From Microbotryum silenes-acaulis (Eukaryota; Basidiomycota; Microbotryomycetes; Microbotryales; Microbotryaceae): a stretch of DNA of 64,000 nucleotides. The notes under the pieces are model-generated. The model was not told where the DNA came from, did not search any database, and saw only the letters and a program-made list of their open reading frames with translations. This document shows positions 33,702 to 43,500 of the stretch, in pieces. How positions within the stretch are numbered: the stretch's first letter is position 1; the number at the start of each line of letters is the position of its first letter. The stretch spans positions 744,001-808,000 of the forward strand of contig QPFY01000004.1 in assembly GCA_003665825.1 (NCBI GenBank), written 5' to 3'. A program made the translations under genes and the position numbers.

Positions 33702-34720
33702 TCACGACGACCTCAAGCCAACCTCAGCAGCCTCACGCTTGCCCTCGCGCGCGGCGCCGCAGCGTTTCTTGACCTTGGTCCTCTTAGTAGTCTTTCTTCG
33801 CCTGCGAATTACACTGTTTGATCCTTTCAGTTTGGACTCGGAACCAGTGAGGCTCGAGAGCGATCTCGTGCCTTTCACTGTTGCCAGCCATGAAGCACGG
33901 TAGTGAGTAGTCTCTGGGTTGCGGCGAGTATGTAATCCAAATTCAATCTCTTCGACTCCGTGAACAGGGTCCACGTTTTTCCACACTTTGTCGATGATAA
34001 TACATGTAGGTGCATCGCGGTGTCCATGCTTATCCTCCACAAACAACTGATGCAAAGGTGTCAAGCAATTTGCGAGAGCAGCGGTGAATCCCTCCTTGGA
34101 GTACAAAATACATGCCCAAAAGATGCACTTTGAGATCCAGTAAAATATTGTACAAGCAAGGGCTGTCTAGCCTTGATTATTCGAGCACTGCACCATAATG
34201 GAGTTGGTGTGTTGGGAATGAGGTTTAGGAATCGCGCGTTCATTGGTAATCTGTTTAGTGAAGCCTCGCGATGCGCACCATCCGTTGTCTTCTCTCCACG
34301 GTTGGATTACACGCTCGTCAGTCTCTTATTAATGGCACGTGAAGGACACTCTGTTGTTCCAGGAAGTTGTGCTGCTAGGCTCTGTGACATAGATCAATTT
34401 TTTGTTACTGAACATACCAGAAGCTCACTTCAATATCAAACCGAGCCTTGTGTATTCTGAAAAGGGCTTCCTTGCCTCGCCTAGCAAAACGCGAAAACGC
34501 GGAATCACGCAGCATCATCTGATCGAGAGTCGCTTCGCCAAGACCTCCACAAGCTACTACATTGGAGCTCATCGTTTTGTACACGTTTTGTGATCGTAGA
34601 ACCCCGTATTTGCGAGCTCTTTCGCGCCGCAGTCCCCATCACAGTGGGGATCAGCCTCAACACTTGCAGGAAGTCGCCCACAGAGTACCCACTCTGCAAG
34701 CATTCAAGAAGGTGCATCAT
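33702..34720 (-). pseudogene. Decayed unrecognised gene
   Basis: Minus-strand sequence has separate protein-like blocks. The first starts at ATG 34720 (MMHLLECLQSGYSVGDFLQVL). The second (about 34440-34575, another frame) reads LGEATLDQMMLRDSAFSRFARRGKEALFRIHKARFDIE and ends in a GTGAGC donor. The third is after an acceptor at about 34252 and reads ITNERAIPKPHSQHTNSIMVQCSNNQG. It meets a TAG, then stays open in the same frame through a hydrophobic stretch and EGFTAALANCLTPLHQLFVEDKHGH to a basic tail ending at 33702. A frame change and an internal stop make this look like a relic. It faintly resembles uncharacterised multi-exon genes common near fungal transposons; I cannot name it. Confidence 0.3.
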
Positions 34721-35003
34721 GATGTGGAAAAAGGATGCGGGTTCCCAAATGTTTGCTCAGCATCCGGGTGCCGGTCTATCTTGTGGATGATGACATCCGC
34801 TCAAAAGTTTACCAAAAGCGTGAGTATCAACAGCAGAGCGCGCCGCGGGTGCTCAGCTCTTGCAATAAAAAGGGTGCTTCCCCAACGCTTGAGCGAATTC
34901 GGTAGTGCATCATACCAACGCAGCGGTGGCGGAGAAGTGGTCTTAGGCCCCTGTCGCCGTCGCCGGGCCGCTTTTCAGGCCGCAAAAACAATCTTCCTCA
35001 GGA
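34721..35003. other. Downstream flank of tRNA-Lys copy 1
   Basis: The part at about 34945-35003 (GGCCCCTGTCGCCGTCGCCGGGCCGCTTTTCAGGC) is recognisably but imperfectly repeated, in opposite orientation, downstream of the second tRNA-Lys at 61276-61350. In tRNA sense a run of T (about 34982-34987) can terminate Pol III. Confidence 0.5.
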
Positions 35004-35075
35004 GCCCAATGCGGGGCTCGAACCCGCGACAACCTGATTAAGAGTCAGGTGCTCTACCGACTGAGCTAACCGGGC
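35004..35075 (-). tRNA. tRNA-Lys (anticodon CUU)
   Basis: A 72-nt cloverleaf on the minus strand. The acceptor stem GCCCGGT pairs with ATTGGGC (two G-U pairs). D arm GCTC...GAGC; anticodon arm CCTGA-CTCTTAA-TCAGG with CTT; T arm GCGGG-TTCGAGC-CCCGC. No intron. Identical in sequence to the copy at 61204-61275. Confidence 0.97.
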
Positions 35076-35132
35076 ATCATGTTTTTTTGATGATATTTCA
35101 GGGTCGGTAGGAACTATACATTCCACCTAGTG
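35076..35132 (-). repeat. 57-bp conserved 5' flank of tRNA-Lys (copy 1)
   Basis: In tRNA sense this stretch starts CACTAGGTGGAATG and ends CAAAAAAACATGAT, directly before the tRNA. It matches 61147-61203 at 54 of 57 positions. Similarity ends abruptly at 35132, and LINE sequence begins seven bases further out. Confidence 0.9.
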
Positions 35133-35138
35133 CGTGCA
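35133..35138. repeat. Target-site duplication CGTGCA (left copy)
   Basis: CGTGCA here and again at 35329-35334 exactly flanks the 190-bp family-C tail fragment, as expected of target-primed reverse transcription. Confidence 0.7.
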
Positions 35139-35328
35139 CACCGCCCGTTGGAGTCCGCGTTAGGTGCTCGGCGGGCTTTGATCTGCGCAGCGCTCTTTGC
35201 GCGCAGGGGTTTGACTTTCACCCAACTGCTCGCCGTCGTTGCTTTATAACCACCTTTAGCTCTTTTTGTAGCGGTCCCAGTCAACCCAAAGGATTGCAAT
35301 TTATGAGCCCCAGTCAAACAAAAAAAAA
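35139..35328 (+). mobile_element. 5'-truncated LINE family C insertion (190-bp tail with poly-A)
   Basis: Matches the last 190 bp of LINE C (52328-52517) with only a handful of differences, starting at CACCGCCCGTTGG and ending CAGTCAAAC plus poly-A. It is flanked by CGTGCA duplications. It has the size of a SINE, but the match to the 3' end of LINE C shows it is a severely truncated LINE copy. Confidence 0.85.
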
Positions 35329-35334
35329 CGTGCA
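35329..35334. repeat. Target-site duplication CGTGCA (right copy)
   Basis: Second copy of the 6-bp duplication. It also marks the earliest possible first base of LINE A. Confidence 0.7.
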
Positions 35335-35420
35335 TACTGGGGTCATCCCAATCGCACTACCCTACCTCTGCAAACGTCAATACATCGAATACATCAACTG
35401 CTACACCAGCTATCGACCCG

Positions 35421-37415
35421 ATGTCCGACCAGGCACCGCCTGATCCGGGCCGCGGCCCTCCGGAGCCGGCAGCGACGGGACAACCACGTGGTGACGCGGG
35501 GGCGGAAGCCGATGCCGCCGAGGGACCAGCGAACCCCGGCCTAGCGCTGTACCAGGAAAAGCGTGATGAAGAAAAGAAGAGGAAAGAGGATGTCGCGAGA
35601 ATCCTGAAGATGATCAGTGTCGAAGATGGCACACGCCAGGGCACCCGCATCCTTGTGCTCAAAGACGCACTCGGCTTCGGCAAGGACCGGGCCACCTCCC
35701 TGCGCTTCAGCGCACTCAATGCAACGAAACCAATTACCGACACGTCTGGTGCCGTTCTGGAAGTCACGTTCGAACACACCGGCGTGGCCACCGAACGCGA
35801 GAAGTCCGAGTTGTACTCGAAGGTGCTCCGTACCCTGTCGCCCGACACGTCGTTGTGTTTTAACCTGCCCGCAGGAGTTGTCCTCCCGCCCGAGCTCCAG
35901 AAATACGCTCCAATCATCCATGGAGTCGCACCGGAATCGATCATCCAAAGCGGTAACACCCGGTTCAAGTTCGTGGTGCGCTGCGCTAGCGCAGCGGCGC
36001 TCGACCAAGTCCACGACGCGGCGACCAAGATCGAGTGGAAACGCTCCTTTGCCCAAGTCCGCAAGCGCTTGGCGTTCGTCAAAAACGTCGTCGAACTGCG
36101 TTTCATTATCAGTCCTGAGGCCGAATACACGAACGACGACCTCTGGAACAAACTGCAAGGCGTCGTCGCCAAGCTTACCGGGGACGGCCACAAGTGCGAC
36201 TTGCTCCAACTCCAGCAGCCTCTAACGGTCGTTCAAGGCTCGTACCTCGTCGCTCGAGGAAACTACGCGGCCATCGTCCAGTTCGACGACGACGACCTGT
36301 TCAAGAACAACGGTGCTCAACTTCGGCAGGTTCTACCGACGAGGATCGACCTTCGGGGACGACTCGCAACACTCACGCCCCTTCGCCACGACTACGAGGC
36401 CGAAGCCTCGTGCCGCCGATGCGGTTTTGTAGGCCACTCCGACAACTGCGTTCAAAAGCCGGTCCAGCGTCAGCAGGCCTCCCAGAAAAACAACAACAAC
36501 CAAAGGCCCCAGGCCGAGCCCCAAAGCAACATCGAGCAAACCTCGACCCCCCAAAAACAACGCAGAGGTGATGTAGCCTCTCCCTCTCCCCCAATGTCTC
36601 CTGTCGCGTCCAAGCGTTCAAAGAAGAACGCATCTCCCACAAGGGACACTAACAACTCACCACGAGTCTACCCTACTCGTTCACAAAGCTCTACACCCAC
36701 AGCATCCGCCCCTCGCGGTTTCATCGTCGCCGCAAACCCATTCGCAAGTCTGGCCGGCGACGTAGCCGAGGAGGCGCAGGAGGAGCCCGCTCAGGCCCTC
36801 GAGGACGACGAGGACGCGATGAGCGTAGTCGAGGCACAGCTGGAACAACAGCAGGAGGTGCCGCCGCTGGAGCCTTCGGATCTGTCGGATCTGCAGGACC
36901 GCGGAGCGGAGGGGAACCAGGGGGAACACACGGAGACGAGTGACGCGGAAGAAGGGGAATCGCAGTCGGCCGAGACGGGGTCTGTGCCTGAGATTGTTTC
37001 GACGACTCCTGAGCATACCCCTGAGCTGACGCGCTCCCGATCGGCCAGTCACCATCAGCTTGATATGGACGGCCTTCCCGACGACTGGATGAATCGTGTG
37101 TCGGATCGCGAGCGCAAACAGGATGCTGGTCTATACGATGAGATCACCGAGTTGGACCGCACCCCGTCTGTGACCGGTTGGATGCCTTCGCCGTCTCCAG
37201 GTCCAGTGTTTGATCCCGAGCCCGAGCCCAAGCAGGAGGTGGACGAAGGAAGTTCCCAGGGTCTTCGCCGGTCCGAGCGTATCCAGCGTCTCACCAGCGT
37301 CGCGCGCACATCGGACTGGAACGAATCGACTGCTGCGGACCCGCTCCCCTCACCCACATTTGGACCTATGTTGTCCATCAAGGGAGCTGCTGCTGCAACG
37401 AAGGCGCGATCGTAA
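35421..37415 (+). CDS. LINE A ORF1, Gag-like RNA-binding protein
   Basis: A 664-residue protein starting MSDQAPPDPGRGPPEPA. The middle part (SLRFSALNATK, VVELRFIISPEAEY, NYAAIVQFDDDDLF, LPTRIDLRGR) aligns by eye with LINE D ORF1 ([47 protein letters not shown]). It leads into LRHDYEAEASCRRCGFVGHSDNC. This is a zinc knuckle with spacing CX2CX4HX3C, one residue shorter than the retroviral CX2CX4HX4C. The C-terminal third is disordered, Pro/Ser-rich then acidic. ORF1 proteins bind element RNA and form the RNP. The stop TAA shares its last A with the ORF2 ATG. Confidence 0.88.
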   Translation: MSDQAPPDPGRGPPEPAATGQPRGDAGAEADAAEGPANPGLALYQEKRDEEKKRKEDVARILKMISVEDGTRQGTRILVLKDALGFGKDRATSLRFSALNATKPITDTSGAVLEVTFEHTGVATEREKSELYSKVLRTLSPDTSLCFNLPAGVVLPPELQKYAPIIHGVAPESIIQSGNTRFKFVVRCASAAALDQVHDAATKIEWKRSFAQVRKRLAFVKNVVELRFIISPEAEYTNDDLWNKLQGVVAKLTGDGHKCDLLQLQQPLTVVQGSYLVARGNYAAIVQFDDDDLFKNNGAQLRQVLPTRIDLRGRLATLTPLRHDYEAEASCRRCGFVGHSDNCVQKPVQRQQASQKNNNNQRPQAEPQSNIEQTSTPQKQRRGDVASPSPPMSPVASKRSKKNASPTRDTNNSPRVYPTRSQSSTPTASAPRGFIVAANPFASLAGDVAEEAQEEPAQALEDDEDAMSVVEAQLEQQQEVPPLEPSDLSDLQDRGAEGNQGEHTETSDAEEGESQSAETGSVPEIVSTTPEHTPELTRSRSASHHQLDMDGLPDDWMNRVSDRERKQDAGLYDEITELDRTPSVTGWMPSPSPGPVFDPEPEPKQEVDEGSSQGLRRSERIQRLTSVARTSDWNESTAADPLPSPTFGPMLSIKGAAAATKARS

Positions 37416-40400
37416 TGATTGAGTTCATCATCATGACCTGGAACGTCAACAGGGGCTTCAATACCCCTGAACGACGTCGTCTGCTTCTTTCGTATCTCAC
37501 TTCGCTCACACCTCCCCCTTCTGCTATCCTTCTCCAGGAACACAATGTTCCTAAATCACGACAATCTCACATACGCCACGAGTACGCCCAGTCCCACCAG
37601 GGCGAGGCCTACTTTTCTCAACACTGCCTCACTTTGATTCCAAGCTCTTCTCCTCTTCTCGGTGGTCATCGTCGCACGCGTCAGTCTCTTGGCGGGCGCT
37701 TACTCGTGACCACCTTCGATGTGCGGGGTTCGACGGACGTCGTCGAACTCAACAATATCTACGCTCCGGTTCAACCCGCCGAGCGCCTCCTCTTCTTCAC
37801 CTCCCTTCACTTTCGGGCGACCGTCTCCTCTCACATTCGGGTCATCGCGGGCGATCTCAACGACTGCCCTATCCCCGCGGTGGATCGAGTGCGACAGGTG
37901 GACCGCCCGAACACCCACCACTGGCCCGCGCTTATGTCTCGGCTCGACGGGGCGTACACGGATGCCATTCGGCTCATGCACCCACTGTCGCCGGCGACCA
38001 CGCGCCCGCATCTCAGCAAGGACGGCCGGCTCATTTCGCGCGCGCGCATCGACTTTGTTCTGGTGCAGCGGCGACACGAGCGACGGATCGTTTCTGCTTC
38101 CACTCTGTACAATATCTCTCGATCCATGTCGGATCATCGACCGGTTACGGTCACATTTAGGCTGCGCGCAAGTGGTGCCGAGGTCGAAGCGGAGCTCTGC
38201 CTTCCCCAGGCGGCTCATTTTCTGACCCGCATCAACTCGTCGACCTTCAAACACGCCGAGTTTAAGGAGTTCGTCACTCCTCTCCTTGAGCAAGCACCGT
38301 CTGGGGATCCGGTCGCGGACCTTCAGCGCGTACTCTCGGAGTCTCGGGTCCAAGCTCTCGAGCTGTCTCGGCGTCTGTTTCGGGAGCGCAACGCCCTCGA
38401 GATGATGCTGGTATCTCGACTGCAGGACATTGAGTCTCGTCGGGTGATGAGCCCCTTTGACGTCATCGACTGGACGAACACCCACGACGCTCTCACCAAA
38501 CTTGTGAACGAGCGAGCAAGGCAGTCCCGGATCAGGGCGCACGTGCCCGAGATTGCATCCGAGGAACGTCTCAGTCGTCCGGTTCATGCCAAACTGGCTG
38601 CTCGGTCCCGGGATGTGAAGTTTCAGAGTATCCGGCTCGCTGATGGCGAGCTCACCACTGACATTGAGCGCGCGCTCGAGCACACCCATTCTCATTTCCA
38701 GCAGCACTACCTTGTCGAAGCGAAGGATCCGGAACAGGTCGTGACGATGCGGGATGAGCTCTTGGGACCCATCAGATCAGCAAGACCTTGTGACGACCCG
38801 CTTTCCGACGCTCGCTTCCTTCGGCGCTTCTCGAATTCGCACGTCGACATTCTTGCCGAGCCCATCAGCGAGGCCGAGGTGCTCGCAGCGATTCGAACCA
38901 CGCACGAAGGTCGATCTCCGGGTCCTTCAGGGGTCCCCTATGAGATGTATCGAGCCTGCCCCTTGCTTTGGGCCCCTCTCTTGACTCGAGCCTACAACGA
39001 GCTGATTACTCGAGGCTCCTTTACTCCACAACAGAGCCAGGCGAATGTGCGCCTCTTGTTCAAACACAACAAACCTGGTGCAGCGCGGTGCGACCTCAAA
39101 TCGTATCGTCCGATCACCTTGCGGGAATGCGACTACAAGATCTTCACCAAGGTCTACGTGGCTCGTCTGAACCGGATCCTCCCCGATGTTCTTCCGGCCG
39201 GACAGCATGGGTTCGTCAAGGGGCGAAGACCAGCGGACGCGGCTTTGCATCTGAGGCTCCTGATCGACGAGATTAGGGGTCGTGGGGCAGAGTTCCCGAC
39301 AGCAGCGCTCCTCTCCCTGGATCAGAGCTCGGCTTACGACATGGTCGAGCACGATTGGGTCTTTGCGGTGTTTGAGGCTCTCGGCGCGCCGGAATCTTTC
39401 CAGCGCGTCTTGCGGATGCTCTACAACGGCGAGACGTCCACAGCGCGGTACATTGTCAACGGTTTCCTTACCGAGACGGTGCGACTCCTGTGCGGTCTTG
39501 GCCAGGGCGATCCTCTCTCTTCTTCTGTCTGGGATGTGGTATTCCAACCCTTCCTTGATTCTCTCAGTCGACGCAACATTGCGCTGACTATCACTCTTCC
39601 GGAGCTGGCTCCTCGTCCGCAGACTCGATGCATCACCAATTTGGCGTTCGCGGATGACGCCGTCGTCGCTGTCGCTGGACCGGAAGCTATTGCTTCGCTC
39701 GAGGCGTTAGCTCGGGATTGGCGACTCGCGACGAACGGCCGTCTAAACACCGACAAAACCGTGGTGATGCCATTGGGCGCGACGTTGTGGGATCGCGCGG
39801 ACTTGTCCAAACTGTCGTTCGTGGCACCGGACGAGTCTCTTCCCTGGATCGGTCTCCAGTTTGCGCCTGACGGCAACAACAGGCTGGGATTCCATGATCT
39901 TGAGCGAAGGGTCGATCGAGTGATTCTCTCGGTGCGCGACCGATGGATGACGCATCATACCCGGGCTTTCTATCTCAACCGCTACGGCATCTCCAAGGTG
40001 CTGCACTCTCTCTCCGCCGACGTACCGCCATCCGACGTGATCAAGGCGATCGAGCGCAAGCTTGCCGACTTTGTGAAGGGAGGACCGCGGCGCAGCGACT
40101 ACAAGCAATCGGTCGTCTTCACGGCACGGGCGCGAGGTGGTCTCAGCGTCGTGAGCATCCAAGATGTGGTGGATTCAGTCTCGGTACGGATTTGGGACGT
40201 ACTGGCCGGCGGGTCAACTGCGATTTGGAGCGATCTGGCTCGGAGTTCCATCCGGCGAGCGCTTCCGACCTTTGACTTTGCTACGGATCTGTGGACGTGG
40301 AGGAACGCCGACGCACCCCGGGAGCTACATCCCCGCTGGCGAGCGGTGCTCTCGGTCGCTGAACGCTACCCTGCCGTCGTCGATCCTGCCAAACTTTCGG

Positions 40401-41455
40401 TCTCCAATTTTCTTTCTCTTTCTCCCCTCCAACCTGGTCTGCATGACTCGCGGGCGTTCTCGGAGCAGGATAAGCGTTTGGCGAAGCTTTTCAGTTTCGA
40501 ACGCACCATCGCTGACATCTATGCGCGAGCCCAATACCCCGCAGCTCCAACGGTGCCCTGGACCCCTGAGAAGCATCCCCAAGGCGACGGCTCGGAGCTG
40601 TCCAACCTTTGGCAATGGAAGCGCGATCAAGTCCAGGCGTGGATCCAGGTCGCAGGCGATCGCCTCATCCCGCCGCTTCCGCCTCCTGTTCCCGTCCTCG
40701 CACGTCGACCACCCGTCATTCGTGTTGTTGGAGCACCTGGAGTCCGGCCCGGCGGTCCCCTCGAGCACATCTTGCCCAGAGCGACTCCGGTCGGCATGCC
40801 TGATCAAAAACTTCCCCTCCCCTCCGGCCCCTTGTGTGCTGATCAGTGGAGAATGTTGAACTTGGACAGACCTTACACCATTGCGCGACTTCGACGCGTC
40901 ATCAACCATCGACGTTTCGACGACACAAAACGCCCTGGATCACTCGCCACACCCAAAGAAAGGCGACTCTTCTGGGTGTGGTTCCACACCGGGCCCGCCA
41001 CGGCCCGCGAGCGCGAGGTGCACTTCAAGCTGGCGTACCACTTCACGCCAACGCGGAAGCGCCAGTTTGTGCAGCGGCATGGCGACTCAGCCTGCTGCCT
41101 TGTGCAGGCATGCAGCCTGGCAGGGGTGGAGGATGACTTTACTCACTTTTGGCATGATTGCCCTGACTCTTCTCAATTTTTGCAAGCAGCTAGGTCCATT
41201 CTCTGCGACGCGCTGGGGGTCGTGTCGATCCTCGACCTCGACTACACGGCACTTCAGATCGAGCACGGCCTCCCTCGACTGCGCGCTCGCCTTCCGACGT
41301 CGAAAAAGCGCCCAATCCGCGCCTTCATTGCGCTGGCGCTCGACACTCTCAGCAACCGACGCTGGGATCTCCATCGCCACGCCAGAGCGATGTCGAGCAT
41401 GGACAAGGAGATGGCGGGACTGAAGGAGAGGTTGGAGCTCAGATTGGCACGATGA
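37415..41455 (+). CDS. LINE A ORF2, endonuclease-reverse transcriptase
   Basis: A 1,346-residue protein. The N-terminal AP-endonuclease-like domain runs from IIMTWNVNRGF through ILLQEHN and GDLNDCP to MSDHRPVTV. The reverse transcriptase has [34 protein letters not shown] (motif A), GLGQGDPLSSSVWD (motif B) and LAFADDAVV (motif C, FADD). The thumb region has HTRAFYLNRYGISKVLHSL. Near the C-terminus CCLVQACSL...HFWHDC is a Cys/His finger typical of LINE ORF2. No RNase H domain is recognised. The start codon overlaps the ORF1 stop in TAATG, implying termination-reinitiation. Catalytic residues are intact. Confidence 0.93.
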   Translation: MIEFIIMTWNVNRGFNTPERRRLLLSYLTSLTPPPSAILLQEHNVPKSRQSHIRHEYAQSHQGEAYFSQHCLTLIPSSSPLLGGHRRTRQSLGGRLLVTTFDVRGSTDVVELNNIYAPVQPAERLLFFTSLHFRATVSSHIRVIAGDLNDCPIPAVDRVRQVDRPNTHHWPALMSRLDGAYTDAIRLMHPLSPATTRPHLSKDGRLISRARIDFVLVQRRHERRIVSASTLYNISRSMSDHRPVTVTFRLRASGAEVEAELCLPQAAHFLTRINSSTFKHAEFKEFVTPLLEQAPSGDPVADLQRVLSESRVQALELSRRLFRERNALEMMLVSRLQDIESRRVMSPFDVIDWTNTHDALTKLVNERARQSRIRAHVPEIASEERLSRPVHAKLAARSRDVKFQSIRLADGELTTDIERALEHTHSHFQQHYLVEAKDPEQVVTMRDELLGPIRSARPCDDPLSDARFLRRFSNSHVDILAEPISEAEVLAAIRTTHEGRSPGPSGVPYEMYRACPLLWAPLLTRAYNELITRGSFTPQQSQANVRLLFKHNKPGAARCDLKSYRPITLRECDYKIFTKVYVARLNRILPDVLPAGQHGFVKGRRPADAALHLRLLIDEIRGRGAEFPTAALLSLDQSSAYDMVEHDWVFAVFEALGAPESFQRVLRMLYNGETSTARYIVNGFLTETVRLLCGLGQGDPLSSSVWDVVFQPFLDSLSRRNIALTITLPELAPRPQTRCITNLAFADDAVVAVAGPEAIASLEALARDWRLATNGRLNTDKTVVMPLGATLWDRADLSKLSFVAPDESLPWIGLQFAPDGNNRLGFHDLERRVDRVILSVRDRWMTHHTRAFYLNRYGISKVLHSLSADVPPSDVIKAIERKLADFVKGGPRRSDYKQSVVFTARARGGLSVVSIQDVVDSVSVRIWDVLAGGSTAIWSDLARSSIRRALPTFDFATDLWTWRNADAPRELHPRWRAVLSVAERYPAVVDPAKLSVSNFLSLSPLQPGLHDSRAFSEQDKRLAKLFSFERTIADIYARAQYPAAPTVPWTPEKHPQGDGSELSNLWQWKRDQVQAWIQVAGDRLIPPLPPPVPVLARRPPVIRVVGAPGVRPGGPLEHILPRATPVGMPDQKLPLPSGPLCADQWRMLNLDRPYTIARLRRVINHRRFDDTKRPGSLATPKERRLFWVWFHTGPATAREREVHFKLAYHFTPTRKRQFVQRHGDSACCLVQACSLAGVEDDFTHFWHDCPDSSQFLQAARSILCDALGVVSILDLDYTALQIEHGLPRLRARLPTSKKRPIRAFIALALDTLSNRRWDLHRHARAMSSMDKEMAGLKERLELRLAR

Positions 41456-42856
41456 AGTAGACGGCGCTCCTCCCTACCCAGCCAAGAACCACAAACCAAA
41501 AACCAAATAAAAATCACAAGTCCCCTTTCCCTCTTTCTCAATCTCCAAAATGTCTCCCAAACACGCCAGAATACTGAACCTGTTTTCTCTCGCTCTTTTT
41601 GCCATTCCTCCTCATAGGCTTCCGTACTCCCCAGGAGCCTCGGGTTCTTTGCGCCGGCGGGCATTGTCGCCCTTGGTTCGAGCTTCTGCCACATCACGAT
41701 GACACACAGCGAAAGCGGATCCCCTTGGCCCTCTCCTGGACTACGCCGTGAGTTTTCCACTCCTCTCAAGGGCCGGGTCAGTTTTCTCTTTTCGGTCGAG
41801 CGACTCCGTGATCTCCTGTTCAAGGCCGGCACAAACTGCCTGCGTGGCTCGCCTCTCCTTGCTTTGCTGCTCGCTCGGAGTCGCGGCCGCGCGGCGGGTG
41901 ACTCGGGTACCGAACCGCCATACACATCCACACTCGAGCGAGGTCCCACCCAATGACATCACCGTCGTGGGCCTCATGCTCCTTCATTCCCCAGTATCTG
42001 CGGTGATTGGGAACCACCTGCACGTACAACGGGACTCGAGTGTGCGTTCCGAGATTGGGAGTACGCCGCAGGGAAGCGAGGCCCCTGCGGAAGGTATACC
42101 CCGCCTCTTGTCTCCAGCCGCGCGCCGGTGTTGTCGGCCACCCGCCCGCGCTGCAGACCGAGGCGTGTCCAATGGACTGTCACATGCTCCGTGACTTTCC
42201 CCGGAAATCTATGGATTGTGTGTTTTTGTGCGAAGTAGGCCTGTTTCGCAGTTGCAGTCATTGAAATGGGGGTGATCTGGGGTCGTGCGGTCGCGAGGGG
42301 GGGCCGACTTTGGTAACCGAAAAGGGGTTTGGAATCCGCGGTGCAAATCCAGCGCAGTTGGGTACAAGGGGTAGGTGATTGCTGCGGTCGCAGGGGGTTA
42401 CATCCCCCCTTTGGACCACGTGAATCATTCGGATTGAGCGGGATGTTTGTGCCATCGGAGGCCTTGTTCGACGCGTGTCAAAGAATTAAGGGGCTTCAAG
42501 GAGTATGGCGGTCTCGGGGGGGTTCTGAAGTCAAAAGATCGAAGAAGGTTCAACTGTACAACTATAATCGGATTCGCCTGTACAACACATGTACCACCAC
42601 CAACAATTCCTCCATCGTTTCCCGATTCCTTGTGTATTATCTTCAATCTTCCTTTCATTCGTCTCTGGGAGGGAGCAACCGTGGGTGGGGGGGACTTGAA
42701 CTCGGATGTATCGGGTTGGTCTGTTCTGCTAGTTACAACGCATCGAGCGGCGGTTGTGGTCATCATCGTGCATACTGGGCAGCATCTCCTTTAGTTCCGT
42801 AGGGGGTTTTCTCGTCTTGCAAATTAGCGATGAGTTTCATACAAAAAAAAAAAAAA

Positions 42857-43500
42857 GGATTGTGTGTTTTTGTGCGAAGTAGGCCTGTTTCGCAGTTGCA
42901 GTCATTGAAATGGGGGTGATCTGGGGTCGTGCGGTCGCGAGGGGGGGGCCGACTTTGGTAACCGAAAAGGGGTTTGGAATCCGCGGTGCAGATCCAGCGC
43001 AGTTGGGTACAAGGGGTAGGTGATTGCTGCGGTCGCAGGGGGTTACATCCCCCCTTTGGACCACGTGAATCATTCGGATTGAGCGGGATGTTTGTGCCAT
43101 CGGAGGCCTTGTTCGACGCGTGTCAAAGAATTAAGGGGCTTCAAGGAGTAGGGCGGTCTCAGGGGGGGTCTGAAGTCAAAAGATCGAAGAAGGTTCAACT
43201 GTACAACTATAATCGGATTCGCCTGTACAACACATGTACCACCACCAACAATTCCTCCATCGTTTCCCGATTCCTTGTGTATTATCTTCAATCTTCCTTT
43301 CATTCGTCTCTGGGAGGGAACAACCGTGGGTGGGGGGGACTTGAACTCGGATGTCTCGGGGTTGGTCTGTTCTGCTAGTTACAACGCATCGAGCGGCGGT
43401 TGTGGTCATCATCGTGCATACTGGGCAGCATCTCCTTTAGTTCCGTAGGGGGTTTTCTCGTCTTGCAAATTAGCGATGAGTTTCATACAAAAAAAAAAAA
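42857..43500 (+). mobile_element. 5'-truncated LINE A copy (644-bp tail with poly-A)
   Basis: Near-identical (about 99%) to 42213-42856, starting GGATTGTGTGTTTTTGTG and ending GTTTCATAC plus poly-A. It begins directly after the poly-A of LINE A. With only a short A-run between the two, this is best read as a second, truncated insertion into the poly-A tail rather than slippage. Confidence 0.85.

Larger units (their letters stand above)
35335..42856 (+). mobile_element. LINE A, apparently full-length non-LTR retrotransposon
   Basis: Short 5' UTR (about 86 bp), ORF1 35421-37415, ORF2 37415-41455, a long 3' UTR (about 1.39 kb) and poly-A 42843-42856. Both frames are uninterrupted, so this copy could be autonomous. 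The 3' UTR contains G-runs and a GGGGG/CCCCC hairpin (about 42388-42408). The element points away from tRNA-Lys copy 1. The 5' border is uncertain by a few bases. Confidence 0.88.

Noticed and set aside
35139..35328. Independent SINE
   Set aside because: Identical in extent to the last 190 bp of LINE C, including its poly-A, so it is a truncated LINE copy.
37700..38707. 335-codon minus-strand open frame inside LINE A ORF2
   Set aside because: Antisense to the endonuclease domain; same reasoning.
42685..42710. ACTTGAACTCGG as a Pol III B box of a tRNA-derived SINE
   Set aside because: The reverse complement fits a B box loosely, but the equivalent position in family B does not, and no A box lies at proper spacing. 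Better seen as part of a shared LINE tail.
42213..43500. CRISPR-like or satellite repeat
   Set aside because: Only two 644-bp units, each ending in poly-A and matching a LINE 3' UTR.
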